The notes under the pieces were generated by a model that was not told the DNA's origin, searched no databases, and worked only from the letters and a program-made list of their open reading frames with translations. From Acetobacteraceae bacterium (GTDB lineage: Bacteria; Pseudomonadota; Alphaproteobacteria; Acetobacterales; Acetobacteraceae), in assembly GCA_030039695.1 (NCBI GenBank), contig JASHVB010000667.1:1-6527 (forward strand): 6,527 nt of DNA, written 5' to 3'. The stretch's first letter is position 1; each line of letters opens with the position of its first letter. A program made the translations under genes and the position numbers. This document shows, piece after piece, positions 1 through 6,455 of this stretch.

Positions 1-982
1 CGATCTTAAACACGTCGAATGCAACGTATTTGCCGGCGGGCTTCAGATCGGCGATGTATGGCGTGCGGCGCATGATCTCCACCACGTCGTCCATGGTGAA
101 GCGAATGCCGGCCTCGTGGGCGATCGCCGGGAGATGCAGCCCGGCATTGGTGGAACCGCCGGTGGCGCCGGCGACCATCGCTGCGTTTTCCAGCGCCTTG
201 CGGGTGACGATGTCGCGCGGGCGCAGGCCGGATTCCACCAACGCCATGACCGCGCGACCGGACTCGACGGCAAAACGGTCGCGGTCCTCGTACGGTGCGG
301 GCGAACCGGCGCTGCCGGGAAGTGCAAGGCCGATCGCCTCGCTGATCGTCGCCATGGTGTTGGCAGTGAACTGACCACCACAGGCGCCAGCCGAGGGACA
401 GGCAACGCATTCCAGTTCATGCAGATCGTCTGCGCTCATATTGCCGGCAGCGTGCTGGCCGACGGCTTCGAACACGTCCAGCACGGTGACATCGCGGCCC
501 TTGAAGCGGCCGGGCAGGATCGAGCCGCCATACATGAACACGCTGGGGATGTTCAGCCGTAGCATCGCCATCATCATGCCGGGCAGCGACTTGTCGCAAC
601 CGGCGAGGCCCACCAGCGCATCGTAGCAATGGCCGCGCACCGTCAGCTCCACGCTGTCGGCAATCAGGTCACGCGAGACCAGCGACGACTTCATGCCCTG
701 GTGGCCCATGGCGATGCCGTCGGTCACGGTGATGGTGGTAAACTCGCGCGGCGTGCCGCCGGCTTCGGACACGCCTTTCTTCACCGACTGCGCTTGGCGG
801 TTGAGCGCAATGTTGCAGGGCGCGGCTTCGTTCCAGCAGGTGGCGACGCCGACGAAGGGCTGGGCAATCTCGTCCTCGGTGACGCCCATCGCGTAGTAGT
901 AGCTGCGATGCGGCGCGCGTTCGGGTCCTTCCGTCACGTGACGGGACGGCAACTTCGACTTGTCCCAGCGCCTGGTGAGCAT
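1..982 (-). CDS. ilvD: Dihydroxy-acid dehydratase IlvD, N-terminal 327 residues (3' end beyond window)
   Basis: Dehydrates 2,3-dihydroxy-isovalerate and 2,3-dihydroxy-3-methylvalerate to the 2-oxo acids in cytoplasmic valine/isoleucine (and leucine precursor) synthesis. The minus frame is open from ATG at 982 to the window edge, so about 240 C-terminal residues are missing compared with the usual ~570. Seen: PSRHVTEGP near residue 12, WNEAAPCN with Cys56, TDGIAMGHQGMKSSL (85-101), AGCDKSLPG with Cys129 and Lys131, and CPSAGACGG with Cys201. In the IlvD/Edd family the three cysteines hold the Fe-S cluster, and the lysine after CD is carbamylated and binds Mg2+. The sequence resembles the shorter class, not the 616-residue E. 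coli enzyme. The related sugar-acid dehydratases are the main alternative, but the overall match favours IlvD. The start is supported by GGGAGA (991-996) 8 nt upstream. No frame damage is seen. Confidence 0.95.
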   Translation of the reverse strand, partial: MLTRRWDKSKLPSRHVTEGPERAPHRSYYYAMGVTEDEIAQPFVGVATCWNEAAPCNIALNRQAQSVKKGVSEAGGTPREFTTITVTDGIAMGHQGMKSSLVSRDLIADSVELTVRGHCYDALVGLAGCDKSLPGMMMAMLRLNIPSVFMYGGSILPGRFKGRDVTVLDVFEAVGQHAAGNMSADDLHELECVACPSAGACGGQFTANTMATISEAIGLALPGSAGSPAPYEDRDRFAVESGRAVMALVESGLRPRDIVTRKALENAAMVAGATGGSTNAGLHLPAIAHEAGIRFTMDDVVEIMRRTPYIADLKPAGKYVAFDVFKI

Positions 983-990
983 GGTGGTGG

Positions 991-1020
991 TCTCCCTGTG
1001 GCTCGGTGCCCGGATTTATA
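991..1020 (-). promoter_or_regulatory. Putative ilvD -10 box and ribosome binding site
   Basis: On the minus strand TATAAA (1015-1020) lies about 32 nt before the ilvD ATG. That would start transcription near 1008 and give a leader of about 26 nt. GGGAGA (991-996) follows as the Shine-Dalgarno sequence with 8 nt spacing. No good -35 hexamer stands at 16-18 nt, so the promoter part is tentative; the SD is firmer. The leader is too short for an attenuator with a leader peptide. Confidence 0.4.
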
Positions 1021-1761
1021 GCTGGGCGAGGAAGCCAAGTGGACCCCGGAGGTTATCAACAGGGGTCGCAGGGTCGTGCCGCTGGTCGGGTATGCTTGCA
1101 ACGACGAGGGCTCGGAAGGGCGGACTTGCGTAGCCATTTCCCGCGAGTCCGATTGACAGGAAAATGCGTCATGTCAGTAGTCACGTTTCCCGCACCGATC
1201 CGGAGTTTCGCGTCAACGACTGGCTTCCCCTCAGGATATAGTGATCGGGCGGCCGTGGCGGCGCTCAGCCGCGCTGCCTTGCTCCGGTGCACTTTGATGA
1301 TGGGACTTCGTCGGGTCGCAGGGGGAAGATAAGTCTACGGTGGCGGCAACTCCAAGGTTGCTGACTCAGTGCTGGGCCTTCCACTCGCCCTGGTGCAAGA
1401 CACGCCGACAGGGCAAGGGCGCGTTCTAACCATTCCCGCCGGGTGATGATGGGCGGCGCGTTCGCGCGCATCGTCGCGAGTGGCGCAGGGCTGGGCGCCG
1501 ATGTGGATCACTAACTCCATGATCACGTCGGACACCATCTGACGTCTCGGACAGCCACGAGGATGGCTTGTGCATCCGGTTGACTTACTGGTTTAGCGCC
1601 CAGGTGGTTGTCGTCGAGAATTACGTCGCGCGAAATTGTCTCACCTTAACCCGCAACCAATGTACGAACCGGCGCTATTCTCTAATTTTTCGGTAACAGG
1701 ACAATGGCACATTTCAGCGCAGCGCCGATCCAGCGGATGCGCGGCGAGCTTTTGGGAACAA
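1021..1761. other. Gene-poor intergenic stretch, about 740 bp
   Basis: It lies between the ilvD upstream region and the 3' end of ndh. Several frames of 60-108 codons are open on both strands, but none has a clear SD, a recognisable motif or a frame that stands out from its overlapping neighbours. The region is Arg/Pro/His-rich in every frame, as expected for chance ORFs in GC-rich DNA. No tRNA, rRNA, CRISPR or convincing rho-independent terminator was seen. It may be decayed coding DNA, but nothing identifies a parent gene. Confidence 0.5.
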
Positions 1762-3171
1762 TCAGTGCAGCTTCACCGGCGGCCCGTATCTGCGAGACAC
1801 TGCACGAGCCATGGCGCCTAACAGCGCGCGAGGTGCTCCGTGCAATGCGCGCTCATGCATCAAACGCAGGGAACGGTACATCAGGCCGGCGAAATAGCCT
1901 TCGATGAACACGCCACGCCCGGACAGAAAGCCCATCAGGTGCCCGACGGTGCTCCAGCGCCCAAGCGACACCAATGAGCCGAAGTCCCGGTACGTGTAGG
2001 GAACCAGCGGCGCCCCGCGCAGCCGGCGTTCCATCTGGCGTAGCATATGTGACGCCTGTTGGTGCGCGGCCTGCGCCCGTGGCGGTACCGGCGTGGACAT
2101 GCCCGGACGCGGACAGGCGGCGCAGTCGCCAATCGCGAAGATGTCCGGATCGCGTGTCGTCTGCAGGGTCGGCTCGACGACGAGTTGGCTGGCGCGATTG
2201 ATCTCCAGCCCGTCAAGATTTCGCAGCACCGCCGGGCCCTTGATCCCGGCCGCCCATACCACCAGCTCCGAGTCCACGAAACTGCCGTCAGCCAGGCGTA
2301 GCCCGTCCGCCGTCACCTCGACGACTCTGGCGCCGGTGCGAACCTCAATACCACGTTCGACAAGCAGGCGGTGCGCTGCGTTCGCGCTGCGCTCAGGCAG
2401 CCCTGACAGGATGCGAGGCGCCGCCTCGATCAGCACAATGCGAATGTCGCGATCAGGGTCAATCCGATCGAGCCCGTAGGTGACCACCTCACGCACAGTA
2501 CGATCCAACTCCGCGGCGAGTTCGCTGCCGGTTGCACCCGCGCCGACGATCGCGACGTGAAGCTGGCCGGATTCGATTGGGCCAAGCTGCGTCTGCGCGC
2601 GCAGGCACGCATTGACCAGCCGCCGATTGAAGCGTGCCGCCTGCGCTGGCGTTTCCAGCGGCACGGCGTGTTCCGCGACGCCGGGCGTGCCGAAGTCGTT
2701 GGTGACGCTGCCGATCGCGATGACCATTGTGTCATAGCCAATGGCACCGGGCGGCGTGACCTCTCGCCCCTCATCGTCGAAGGTGGCGGCGAGATGTATC
2801 TGCTTGCTCGCACGATCGAGGCCGATCATCTCGCCGTATCGATAGCGGAACCCATGCCAATGCGCCTGGGCGAGATAGCTCAGCTCATCGTCGCCAGGGT
2901 CGAGGCTGCCCGCCGCCACTTCATGCAACAGGGGCTTCCAGACATGCGCGCGGGCACAGTCGACGAGCGTGACCTCGGCCCGACCTCGCCGGCCGAGGTG
3001 ATCGCCGAGACGTGTGGCCAATTCCAGCCCGGCGGCACCGCCGCCGACCACGACGATCCGATGGAGCCGCGGCGCATCCGGTAATTCTGACGCGGCAGCC
3101 GGCGCATTGTGGCGCGCTGGCTCGGTCACTGGGGCTTCGCCAGCCGTGTCACGCTCGAGTGGCGAATTCAT
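1762..3171 (-). CDS. ndh: Type II NADH:quinone oxidoreductase (NDH-2), complete
   Basis: A monotopic flavoprotein that passes electrons from NADH through FAD to membrane quinone without pumping protons. Numbering is from ATG at 3171 (469 aa, normal to slightly long; the first ~35 residues are low-complexity). Seen: GGGAAG (43-48), the FAD dinucleotide fold, with Asp71 ending strand 2; GAGATG (210-215), the NAD(H) fold, with Glu249 as the acidic residue favouring NADH over NADPH; DIFAIGD (343-349), the second FAD contact; AQAAHQQ (366-372), the AQxxxQ-type quinone-site motif; and a basic, amphipathic C-terminus for membrane attachment. A GTG at 3180 in the same frame adds three residues, but the ATG has GAGTGAG just upstream, so it is preferred. 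A weak TATATC (3197-3202) could be its -10. The gene seems monocistronic, and no T-tailed terminator is visible after the stop. Confidence 0.93.
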   Translation of the reverse strand: MNSPLERDTAGEAPVTEPARHNAPAAASELPDAPRLHRIVVVGGGAAGLELATRLGDHLGRRGRAEVTLVDCARAHVWKPLLHEVAAGSLDPGDDELSYLAQAHWHGFRYRYGEMIGLDRASKQIHLAATFDDEGREVTPPGAIGYDTMVIAIGSVTNDFGTPGVAEHAVPLETPAQAARFNRRLVNACLRAQTQLGPIESGQLHVAIVGAGATGSELAAELDRTVREVVTYGLDRIDPDRDIRIVLIEAAPRILSGLPERSANAAHRLLVERGIEVRTGARVVEVTADGLRLADGSFVDSELVVWAAGIKGPAVLRNLDGLEINRASQLVVEPTLQTTRDPDIFAIGDCAACPRPGMSTPVPPRAQAAHQQASHMLRQMERRLRGAPLVPYTYRDFGSLVSLGRWSTVGHLMGFLSGRGVFIEGYFAGLMYRSLRLMHERALHGAPRALLGAMARAVSRRYGPPVKLH

Positions 3172-3521
3172 GGGTCTCACTCAGGATGGAGTGGGCGATA
3201 TACTCGCTCGCGGATGAAGGCGTCGATGACCCTCGGCCGGGAACGCACAGCGCGCACGGCTCTTCGTCCGGATGACTGTATTGTCGGGTAAATCCGGCGA
3301 TCAGAGGCGATATGAGACCTTCCGTGCCGCGTAATCCAGAAATACCAAGTTGGCCACAGAAAAGGGGGTTCGCTGTGCGGACATCCCTTCGCCCTCTGAG
3401 TGAACCGCACCCTTGTCCTGTGCTTGCCATGTAGCCCGGCGCCGCGCGCGGCGAAATGCAATGATACATGACCCCTAGAGCGCATCACCTCGTTTCGAAC
3501 AAACAAACGCCGGCGTGTGAA

Positions 3522-3563
3522 GCCGCTCACCGGGCGGCGCGGCGCGCGCCGGGAGCGGCGCGC
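3522..3563 (+). promoter_or_regulatory. Two mutually exclusive GC-rich hairpins in the leader of the small exported-protein gene
   Basis: GCCGCTC (3522-3528) is the exact reverse complement of GAGCGGC (3553-3559); CCGG at 3530-3533 and CCGG at 3549-3552 extend the stem past one unpaired A. A competing stem pairs GCGCGCC (3544-3550) with GGCGCGC (3557-3563) around a 6-nt loop and uses some of the same bases, so the two cannot coexist. No T-run follows on the plus strand, so this is not a classical terminator. It could be an RNA switch, a protein-binding palindrome or a by-product of very high GC. No known riboswitch class is recognised. Confidence 0.35.
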
Positions 3564-3588
3564 TAAACGAGCGTCTTGCATCCAGTGA

Positions 3589-3624
3589 GCTGACGGCGCA
3601 GGCTATCGGCCCGCGGTCGTCAGC
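3589..3624 (+). promoter_or_regulatory. Stem-loop directly upstream of the ribosome binding site
   Basis: GCTGACG (3589-3595) pairs perfectly with CGTCAGC (3618-3624) across a 22-nt loop; GCG at 3596-3598 and a CGC in the 3' part of the loop may extend it. The stem ends 2 nt before the GGGAGGTG Shine-Dalgarno (3627-3634), a position where folding or a bound protein could influence ribosome access. The function is inferred only from position. Confidence 0.35.
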
Positions 3625-3638
3625 ACGGGAGGTGCTGA

Positions 3639-3962
3639 ATGAGGGGGCGCACGAATGGGATGGTTCTCACGCTTGCGTTAACGATCGGAGCGGTCCAACC
3701 GAGCGCAGAACAGCAAACGCTTGACCTGAGTACGGACCAGCAAAGGCTCGACGTGCCGCTAGGCCCGCTCACCGGTAATGGTGCCTCAGCCGCGAAGCTG
3801 TCGTTCGGCTCCGTTGGGCTGGATTCGCAGGCGGGGGCGTCGTACGTGCCGAGTCGTGGCGACGATCCTTACTATTTCAATATACCGAGCAAACGTCCAG
3901 CGCCGAAAGTTCCAGGAATACTCATCCATATTCCGCTTGGTCAGAACGGCTTGCATCAGTAA
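3639..3962 (+). CDS. Small exported protein of unknown function, 107 aa
   Basis: I do not recognise the family. The start is well supported: GGGAGGTG at 3627-3634 lies 4 nt before the ATG, close to an ideal anti-SD match. The N-terminus looks like a Sec signal: a short basic region (Arg2, Arg4), a hydrophobic core MVLTLALTIGAV (8-19), then a plausible signal peptidase I site after PSA (21-23). The predicted mature protein is about 84 residues, polar, without cysteine, with repeated Gln-Leu-Asp patterns (LDLS at 28-31, RLDV at 36-39) and a Pro/Lys-rich tail ending in IPLGQNGLHQ. A periplasmic or secreted role is likely; no catalytic motif is seen. It stands alone on the plus strand. A second ATG at codon 8 would shorten the basic region but has no SD. 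Confidence 0.7.
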   Translation: MRGRTNGMVLTLALTIGAVQPSAEQQTLDLSTDQQRLDVPLGPLTGNGASAAKLSFGSVGLDSQAGASYVPSRGDDPYYFNIPSKRPAPKVPGILIHIPLGQNGLHQ

Positions 3963-4256
3963 CCGTGCCCGGCGCATTTGGCAGTGGTCGCCGATAAAAG
4001 GTTAATCGGATGAGCCACGGCGGCCCAGAGGCTGATCGCTCGTTACGGCCAGGCGCTCTGGTATTTCGCACGCGGGGGTCGCCACACAACCTGTTCAAAA
4101 CTGCACGCTATGCGTTGGGCGGTCAGAACGTGAGGTCAGCAGCCGAGGGAGCGGGATCTGGTCTCAGACCGTAGTGCAGGAGAGACGTCATCGTTCATGA
4201 ATCAGGCCAAGGCGCCGAGAGCCCCAAGGGGTAACGCGAAGCAAGTGATGAAGTTG
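3963..4256. other. Intergenic region with only weak small ORFs
   Basis: A 54-codon plus frame (4010-4174, beginning MSHGGPEADR) has AAAAGG 8 nt upstream. A 44-codon plus frame (4197-4331, beginning MNQAKAPRAPRG) has AGGAGAG about 12 nt upstream and runs into the transporter relic on the other strand. Neither resembles a known family, so both are left as possibilities. CCGAT (3991-3995) and ATCGG (4005-4009) form a short stem after the exported-protein gene, without a T-run. The DNA next to 4257 should hold the transporter's missing 3' third but does not read as such in any frame. Confidence 0.4.
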
Positions 4257-4932
4257 TCAGCACGCCAGCACCCTTCGGTGTGGCAAGGGGCCTCCGCTTG
4301 CCAGATAGATGGGCAGGTAAATCACCAGTGAGCCGGTCGCGAGAAGGGCTGTCGCATGGAGCGGTTCAGGCTTCACTTGCCGCATCGTAACCGTGAAGCA
4401 GGCAGTCAACAGTGACGCCGAGAGGAAAAGCAGATTTCCGATAGTTCGAGACATACTCCACGCGCCACCCCACCCGTGCCAGGCAACAATGGTGACTATA
4501 CCAGCCGAGATCAGCGAAAGTCCCGCCTTTCGCCGGCTCGAAAGCCGCTCCTTGAGAACGATCGTGGCGATGAGGGCGACGAACAACGGCATGCAGCCCG
4601 GATTGAGCGCGCCTTGGTCGTAGGCGGGTGCAAACTGCAGCCCGCTCGCGGCCAGCAGTGCATAGAGCGCACCACTTCCGGCGATGATCGCGGCCAACCC
4701 AAGCCACCCCAAGCGATCAAGCGCGAGACCTCGCCCTATGACGATCGGCACTAGTAAAATTGAGCCCGGCCACGCCGAAGCGCAGGACCGCAATACCCCG
4801 TGCGTTCAGATCTGTCGTAACAGCTGGGCGCGCGAACACACCCCAGCTTGCCCAGATCAACACCGCGGCAAAGCCGGACACGGCAGCCGTCAGATAGCCA
4901 TAACTGTCAGCCAAGATGCAGGTGATTACCAA
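4257..4932 (-). pseudogene. DMT/EamA-type transporter, frameshifted and C-terminally truncated
   Basis: An inner-membrane metabolite exporter relic of the drug/metabolite transporter superfamily. The two halves are in different frames. The upstream frame gives SGFAAVLIWASWGVFARP and ends its homologous part at LRFGVAG. The downstream frame resumes at SILLVPIVIGRG and continues through ASGLQFAPAYDQGALNPG, LKERLS and NLLFLSASLLTACFTVTM. The switch falls at about 4761-4767 and fits one extra base (or two lost). About seven hydrophobic segments are present where intact family members have ten and ~290-300 aa; homology stops near LPIYLASGGPL and the frame ends at 4257. The 5' end is also unclear: the first in-frame start codons are TTG (4932) and GTG (4881), neither with an SD. 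It lies downstream of the cassette monooxygenase on the same strand. The substrate is unknown. A sequencing error could explain the shift but not the missing 3' end. Confidence 0.8.
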
Positions 4933-4951
4933 GACGCTACTGACAGCGTTC
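4932..4951. repeat. Left half of a hairpin split by the inserted element
   Basis: AGACGC (4932-4937) and CTGACAG (4940-4946) plus loop CGTT (4947-4950) pair with CTGTCAG (6441-6447) and GCGTCT (6450-6455) on the far side of the element. Deleting the element and one CAGCGTTC copy rejoins them as a 34-nt structure: a 6-bp outer stem, a 2x2 mismatch (TA/CC), a 7-bp inner stem and a 4-nt loop. The original structure may have been a terminator, a REP-like palindrome or an operator; no T-run adjoins it on either strand. Confidence 0.7.
4944..4951. repeat. Target site duplication, left copy (CAGCGTTC)
   Basis: CAGCGTTC directly abuts the left inverted repeat and recurs in the same orientation at 6434-6441 directly abutting the right one. 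An exact 8-bp direct repeat at the precise outer edges of a matched inverted-repeat pair is what staggered-cut transposition leaves behind. It overlaps the inner stem and loop of the split hairpin. Confidence 0.85.
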
Positions 4952-4979
4952 GGTAGTGTCTCAGTTTGAATTTCGGCTC
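4952..4979 (+). repeat. Left terminal inverted repeat
   Basis: It begins GGTAGTGTCTCAGTTTGAAT and matches the reverse complement of 6406-6433 at 26 of 28 positions; mismatches are at 4972 (T against A) and 4976 (G against A). Similarity stops sharply inward of 4979 and outward of 4952, where the direct repeat starts, so the ends are well defined. Confidence 0.88.
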
Positions 4980-5000
4980 AGAGCCGCAAGGGGCCGGTCT

Positions 5001-6128
5001 CTATGGTTTTGCGAGACGTTTACTGAGCAGCTCGACGATGCCATTTGGCGCGGTGTCATCGAAGAACTTCTCTAGATTCTGGGCCGCCTCGTCAGCGATT
5101 TGGGCGCTGCGGGGAAAAAGTTCGCGTTCGTATGCGGCGAGCGCGGCTTCGACGTCATCGGGCGTGGCGATGAGGGCACGAGCAAGCTCTGCACCGTCGT
5201 ACATGGCGAGGTTCGCGCCCTCGCCCGAGAAAGGTGACATAAGATGGGCGGCATCGCCGAGGAGTGTCGCACCAGGGGTTCGATCCCACCGATGCCCCAC
5301 GGGAAGAACGTAGATCGGTCGAAGCACCGGATCGGTTTCGCCATCTGAAATCAGGGCAGTCAGCTGTGGGGCCCATCCTTCGAACTGATTGGCGATACGA
5401 GACAGGCTGGCTCCCACATCGCTGAAGTCAAACCAGTCCTCTGGCTTATTCAGGGCTACGTAGGTGTGAAGTGTTCCGTCCGCATAGCGATGGGCCAGGA
5501 TCCCCTGGCCCGGCGCAACGGCCATCAACGTGCCGGTTCCGATCGCTTCAGCGCTGGCCCTGTGGCGCACGGCACCATCGAAAAGGAAGGTTTCGATGAA
5601 GGACGTGCCGGAGTAGGCAGGCTTCGCACCTGAAAGCAGCGGCCGTACCTTCGACCAAGCCCCGTCGGCGCCCACGAGCAGGTCGGTCGTGATCGTCGTG
5701 TCATTGTCGAAGGCGACCGTGTGCCGTCCGTCGCCGATCACCGTTACCGATGTCACCTTGTGGCCCCACGCGATCGTCTCTTTCGGGATCGAATTGATAA
5801 GCATTCTTCGCAAATCGCCGCGGTCGACTTCAGGGCGTTCGGTGTTGTGGCTGCCGGGATGGTCGAACAGAACGACACCCTGTCTGTTGACGACGCGCTT
5901 CGCATCTTCGCTGGGTCGGACAAGGCGCAAGAACGAGTCGAAGAGACCGGCGGCCTTGAGGGCGACCTGTCCATTGTGGTCGTGGATGTCGAGCAGGCCG
6001 CCCTGTCCTCTCGCGTCCGCGGAGGTTTCGGACTCGTAGACCGTGGCTGGGACACCGTGCAGATGCAGGACGCGGGCGAGCGTCAGGCCGCCCAGACCCG
6101 CTCCAATAATCGTAATCGGATTTCGCAT
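5001..6128 (-). CDS. TetX-like FAD-dependent monooxygenase, 375 aa
   Basis: A class A flavoprotein hydroxylase of the PHBH/TetX type: NAD(P)H reduces FAD, and the flavin hydroperoxide hydroxylates an organic substrate in the cytoplasm. Seen: GAGLGG (9-14) with Glu32 for the FAD nucleotide; [12 protein letters not shown] (43-54), matching TetX's [21 protein letters not shown] with Arg107; the DG motif [14 protein letters not shown] (149-162); and the GD motif [16 protein letters not shown] (291-306) with Asp292. Length is close to TetX (388). Aligned by eye, TetX's tetracycline contacts Gln192, Arg213 and His234 correspond to Glu179, Thr200 and His221, so two of three differ and the substrate is unknown. 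AGGGG (6136-6140) lies 7 nt before the ATG. It is the only solid gene of the cassette, and its 3' end faces the transporter relic. Promoter and any regulator are unidentified. Confidence 0.92.
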   Translation of the reverse strand: MRNPITIIGAGLGGLTLARVLHLHGVPATVYESETSADARGQGGLLDIHDHNGQVALKAAGLFDSFLRLVRPSEDAKRVVNRQGVVLFDHPGSHNTERPEVDRGDLRRMLINSIPKETIAWGHKVTSVTVIGDGRHTVAFDNDTTITTDLLVGADGAWSKVRPLLSGAKPAYSGTSFIETFLFDGAVRHRASAEAIGTGTLMAVAPGQGILAHRYADGTLHTYVALNKPEDWFDFSDVGASLSRIANQFEGWAPQLTALISDGETDPVLRPIYVLPVGHRWDRTPGATLLGDAAHLMSPFSGEGANLAMYDGAELARALIATPDDVEAALAAYERELFPRSAQIADEAAQNLEKFFDDTAPNGIVELLSKRLAKP

Positions 6129-6405
6129 TGTTGCGCCCCTGTTGTCACAGACGCGCGGCGCATAAGGCGGCCGGGCGGCTGAGATGGACCCAACGGATCG
6201 TCGGGTCGTTGCTTAGGAGACGCTGGCCGAACCACACGAAGTGTACGGTTGGCTTGTGCTCGACAGCCTGCGGAACTTTTCGGCTAAGGATCAGGCGGTC
6301 GTTTTTCGCGACAGGCCTAAAACTACATTGGACGGCATCGAAACGCAAGGGGATCGCATGCGCTTGCCTGGAACCGGACCTTTCCAACATCTGACGTGGC
6401 GTGGC
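6129..6405. other. Upstream region of the monooxygenase inside the cassette
   Basis: About 277 bp that should hold the cassette gene's promoter. On the minus strand, TTGCGT and TAGTTT 17 nt apart (around 6316-6344) are a weak -35/-10 candidate with three of six matches each. No divergent regulator gene such as a tetR-type gene can be read on the plus strand; its 88-codon frame from 6128 is rich in Arg and Cys and looks like chance. A minus frame ending at 6145 is open through the right inverted repeat to the window edge but has no recognisable domain. Confidence 0.4.
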
Positions 6406-6433
6406 GAGTCGATATTCAAACTGAGACACTACC
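6406..6433 (-). repeat. Right terminal inverted repeat
   Basis: Read on the minus strand from 6433 it begins with the same 20 bases as the left end and diverges at two of the next eight positions. CAGCGTTC follows immediately outside. Confidence 0.88.
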
Positions 6434-6441
6434 CAGCGTTC
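6434..6441. repeat. Target site duplication, right copy (CAGCGTTC)
   Basis: Exact direct copy of 4944-4951, starting at the first base outside the right inverted repeat. Confidence 0.85.
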
Positions 6442-6455
6442 TGTCAGCCGCGTCT
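6441..6455. repeat. Right half of the hairpin split by the inserted element
   Basis: CTGTCAG (6441-6447) and GCGTCT (6450-6455) complement CTGACAG and AGACGC on the left side of the element. Together they define the pre-insertion palindrome. Confidence 0.7.

Larger units (their letters stand above)
3172..3638. other. Divergent intergenic region between ndh and the small exported-protein gene
   Basis: It separates two divergent genes and should hold both promoters. Minus-strand frames of 106 and 134 codons run across it, but they lack an SD and any family resemblance, so I treat them as chance. There is a 14-bp perfect palindrome, CGCCGCGCGCGGCG, at 3440-3453. The right third (about 3520-3625) is dense in GC-rich inverted repeats, listed separately. 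No sigma-70 promoter with both hexamers could be defined for the plus-strand gene. Confidence 0.5.
4952..6433. mobile_element. Mobile insertion cassette (transposase-less IS-like element) carrying a TetX-like monooxygenase
   Basis: The 1482-bp element is bounded by 28-bp inverted repeats and an 8-bp target duplication. It contains one convincing gene (5001-6128) that ends 21 bp inside the left repeat, leaving 277 bp between its start and the right end. No transposase frame, whole or broken, can be seen, and there is no room for one of usual size. This matches the concept of a mobile insertion cassette: IS ends with a passenger gene, mobilised in trans. Ends beginning GG with TGTC a few bases in, together with an 8-bp duplication, recall the IS1595 group as I remember it, but that assignment is tentative. 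The near-identical ends and intact duplication suggest a fairly recent insertion. Confidence 0.8.

Noticed and set aside
1006..1538. Several 67-108 codon frames between ilvD and ndh, considered as transposase remnants or a small gene
   Set aside because: None shows a conserved motif, a start signal or a frame preference, and no inverted repeats bound them.
2557..3084. 175-codon plus-strand frame
   Set aside because: It lies wholly antisense to the well-supported ndh coding sequence and reads as its shadow.
1762..3180. GTG at 3180 as the ndh start
   Set aside because: No SD precedes it; the ATG 9 nt further in has GAGTGAG upstream.
3177..3581. 134-codon minus-strand frame (and an overlapping 106-codon frame) upstream of ndh
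   Set aside because: No SD, Arg-rich composition typical of chance frames in GC-rich DNA, no recognisable motif, and it overlaps the ndh start.
4974..4986. CGGCTCAGAGCCG palindrome after the monooxygenase stop as a terminator
   Set aside because: Only a 4-bp stem with a usable loop and no T-run on the minus strand; it partly overlaps the inverted repeat.
5721..6182. 153-codon plus-strand frame over the monooxygenase 5' end
   Set aside because: Antisense shadow of the monooxygenase; no SD or domain.
4952..6433. Invertible (phase-variable) segment as explanation for the inverted repeats
   Set aside because: Direct 8-bp duplications exactly at the outer edges indicate transposition, and there is no recombinase gene or outward promoter at the ends.
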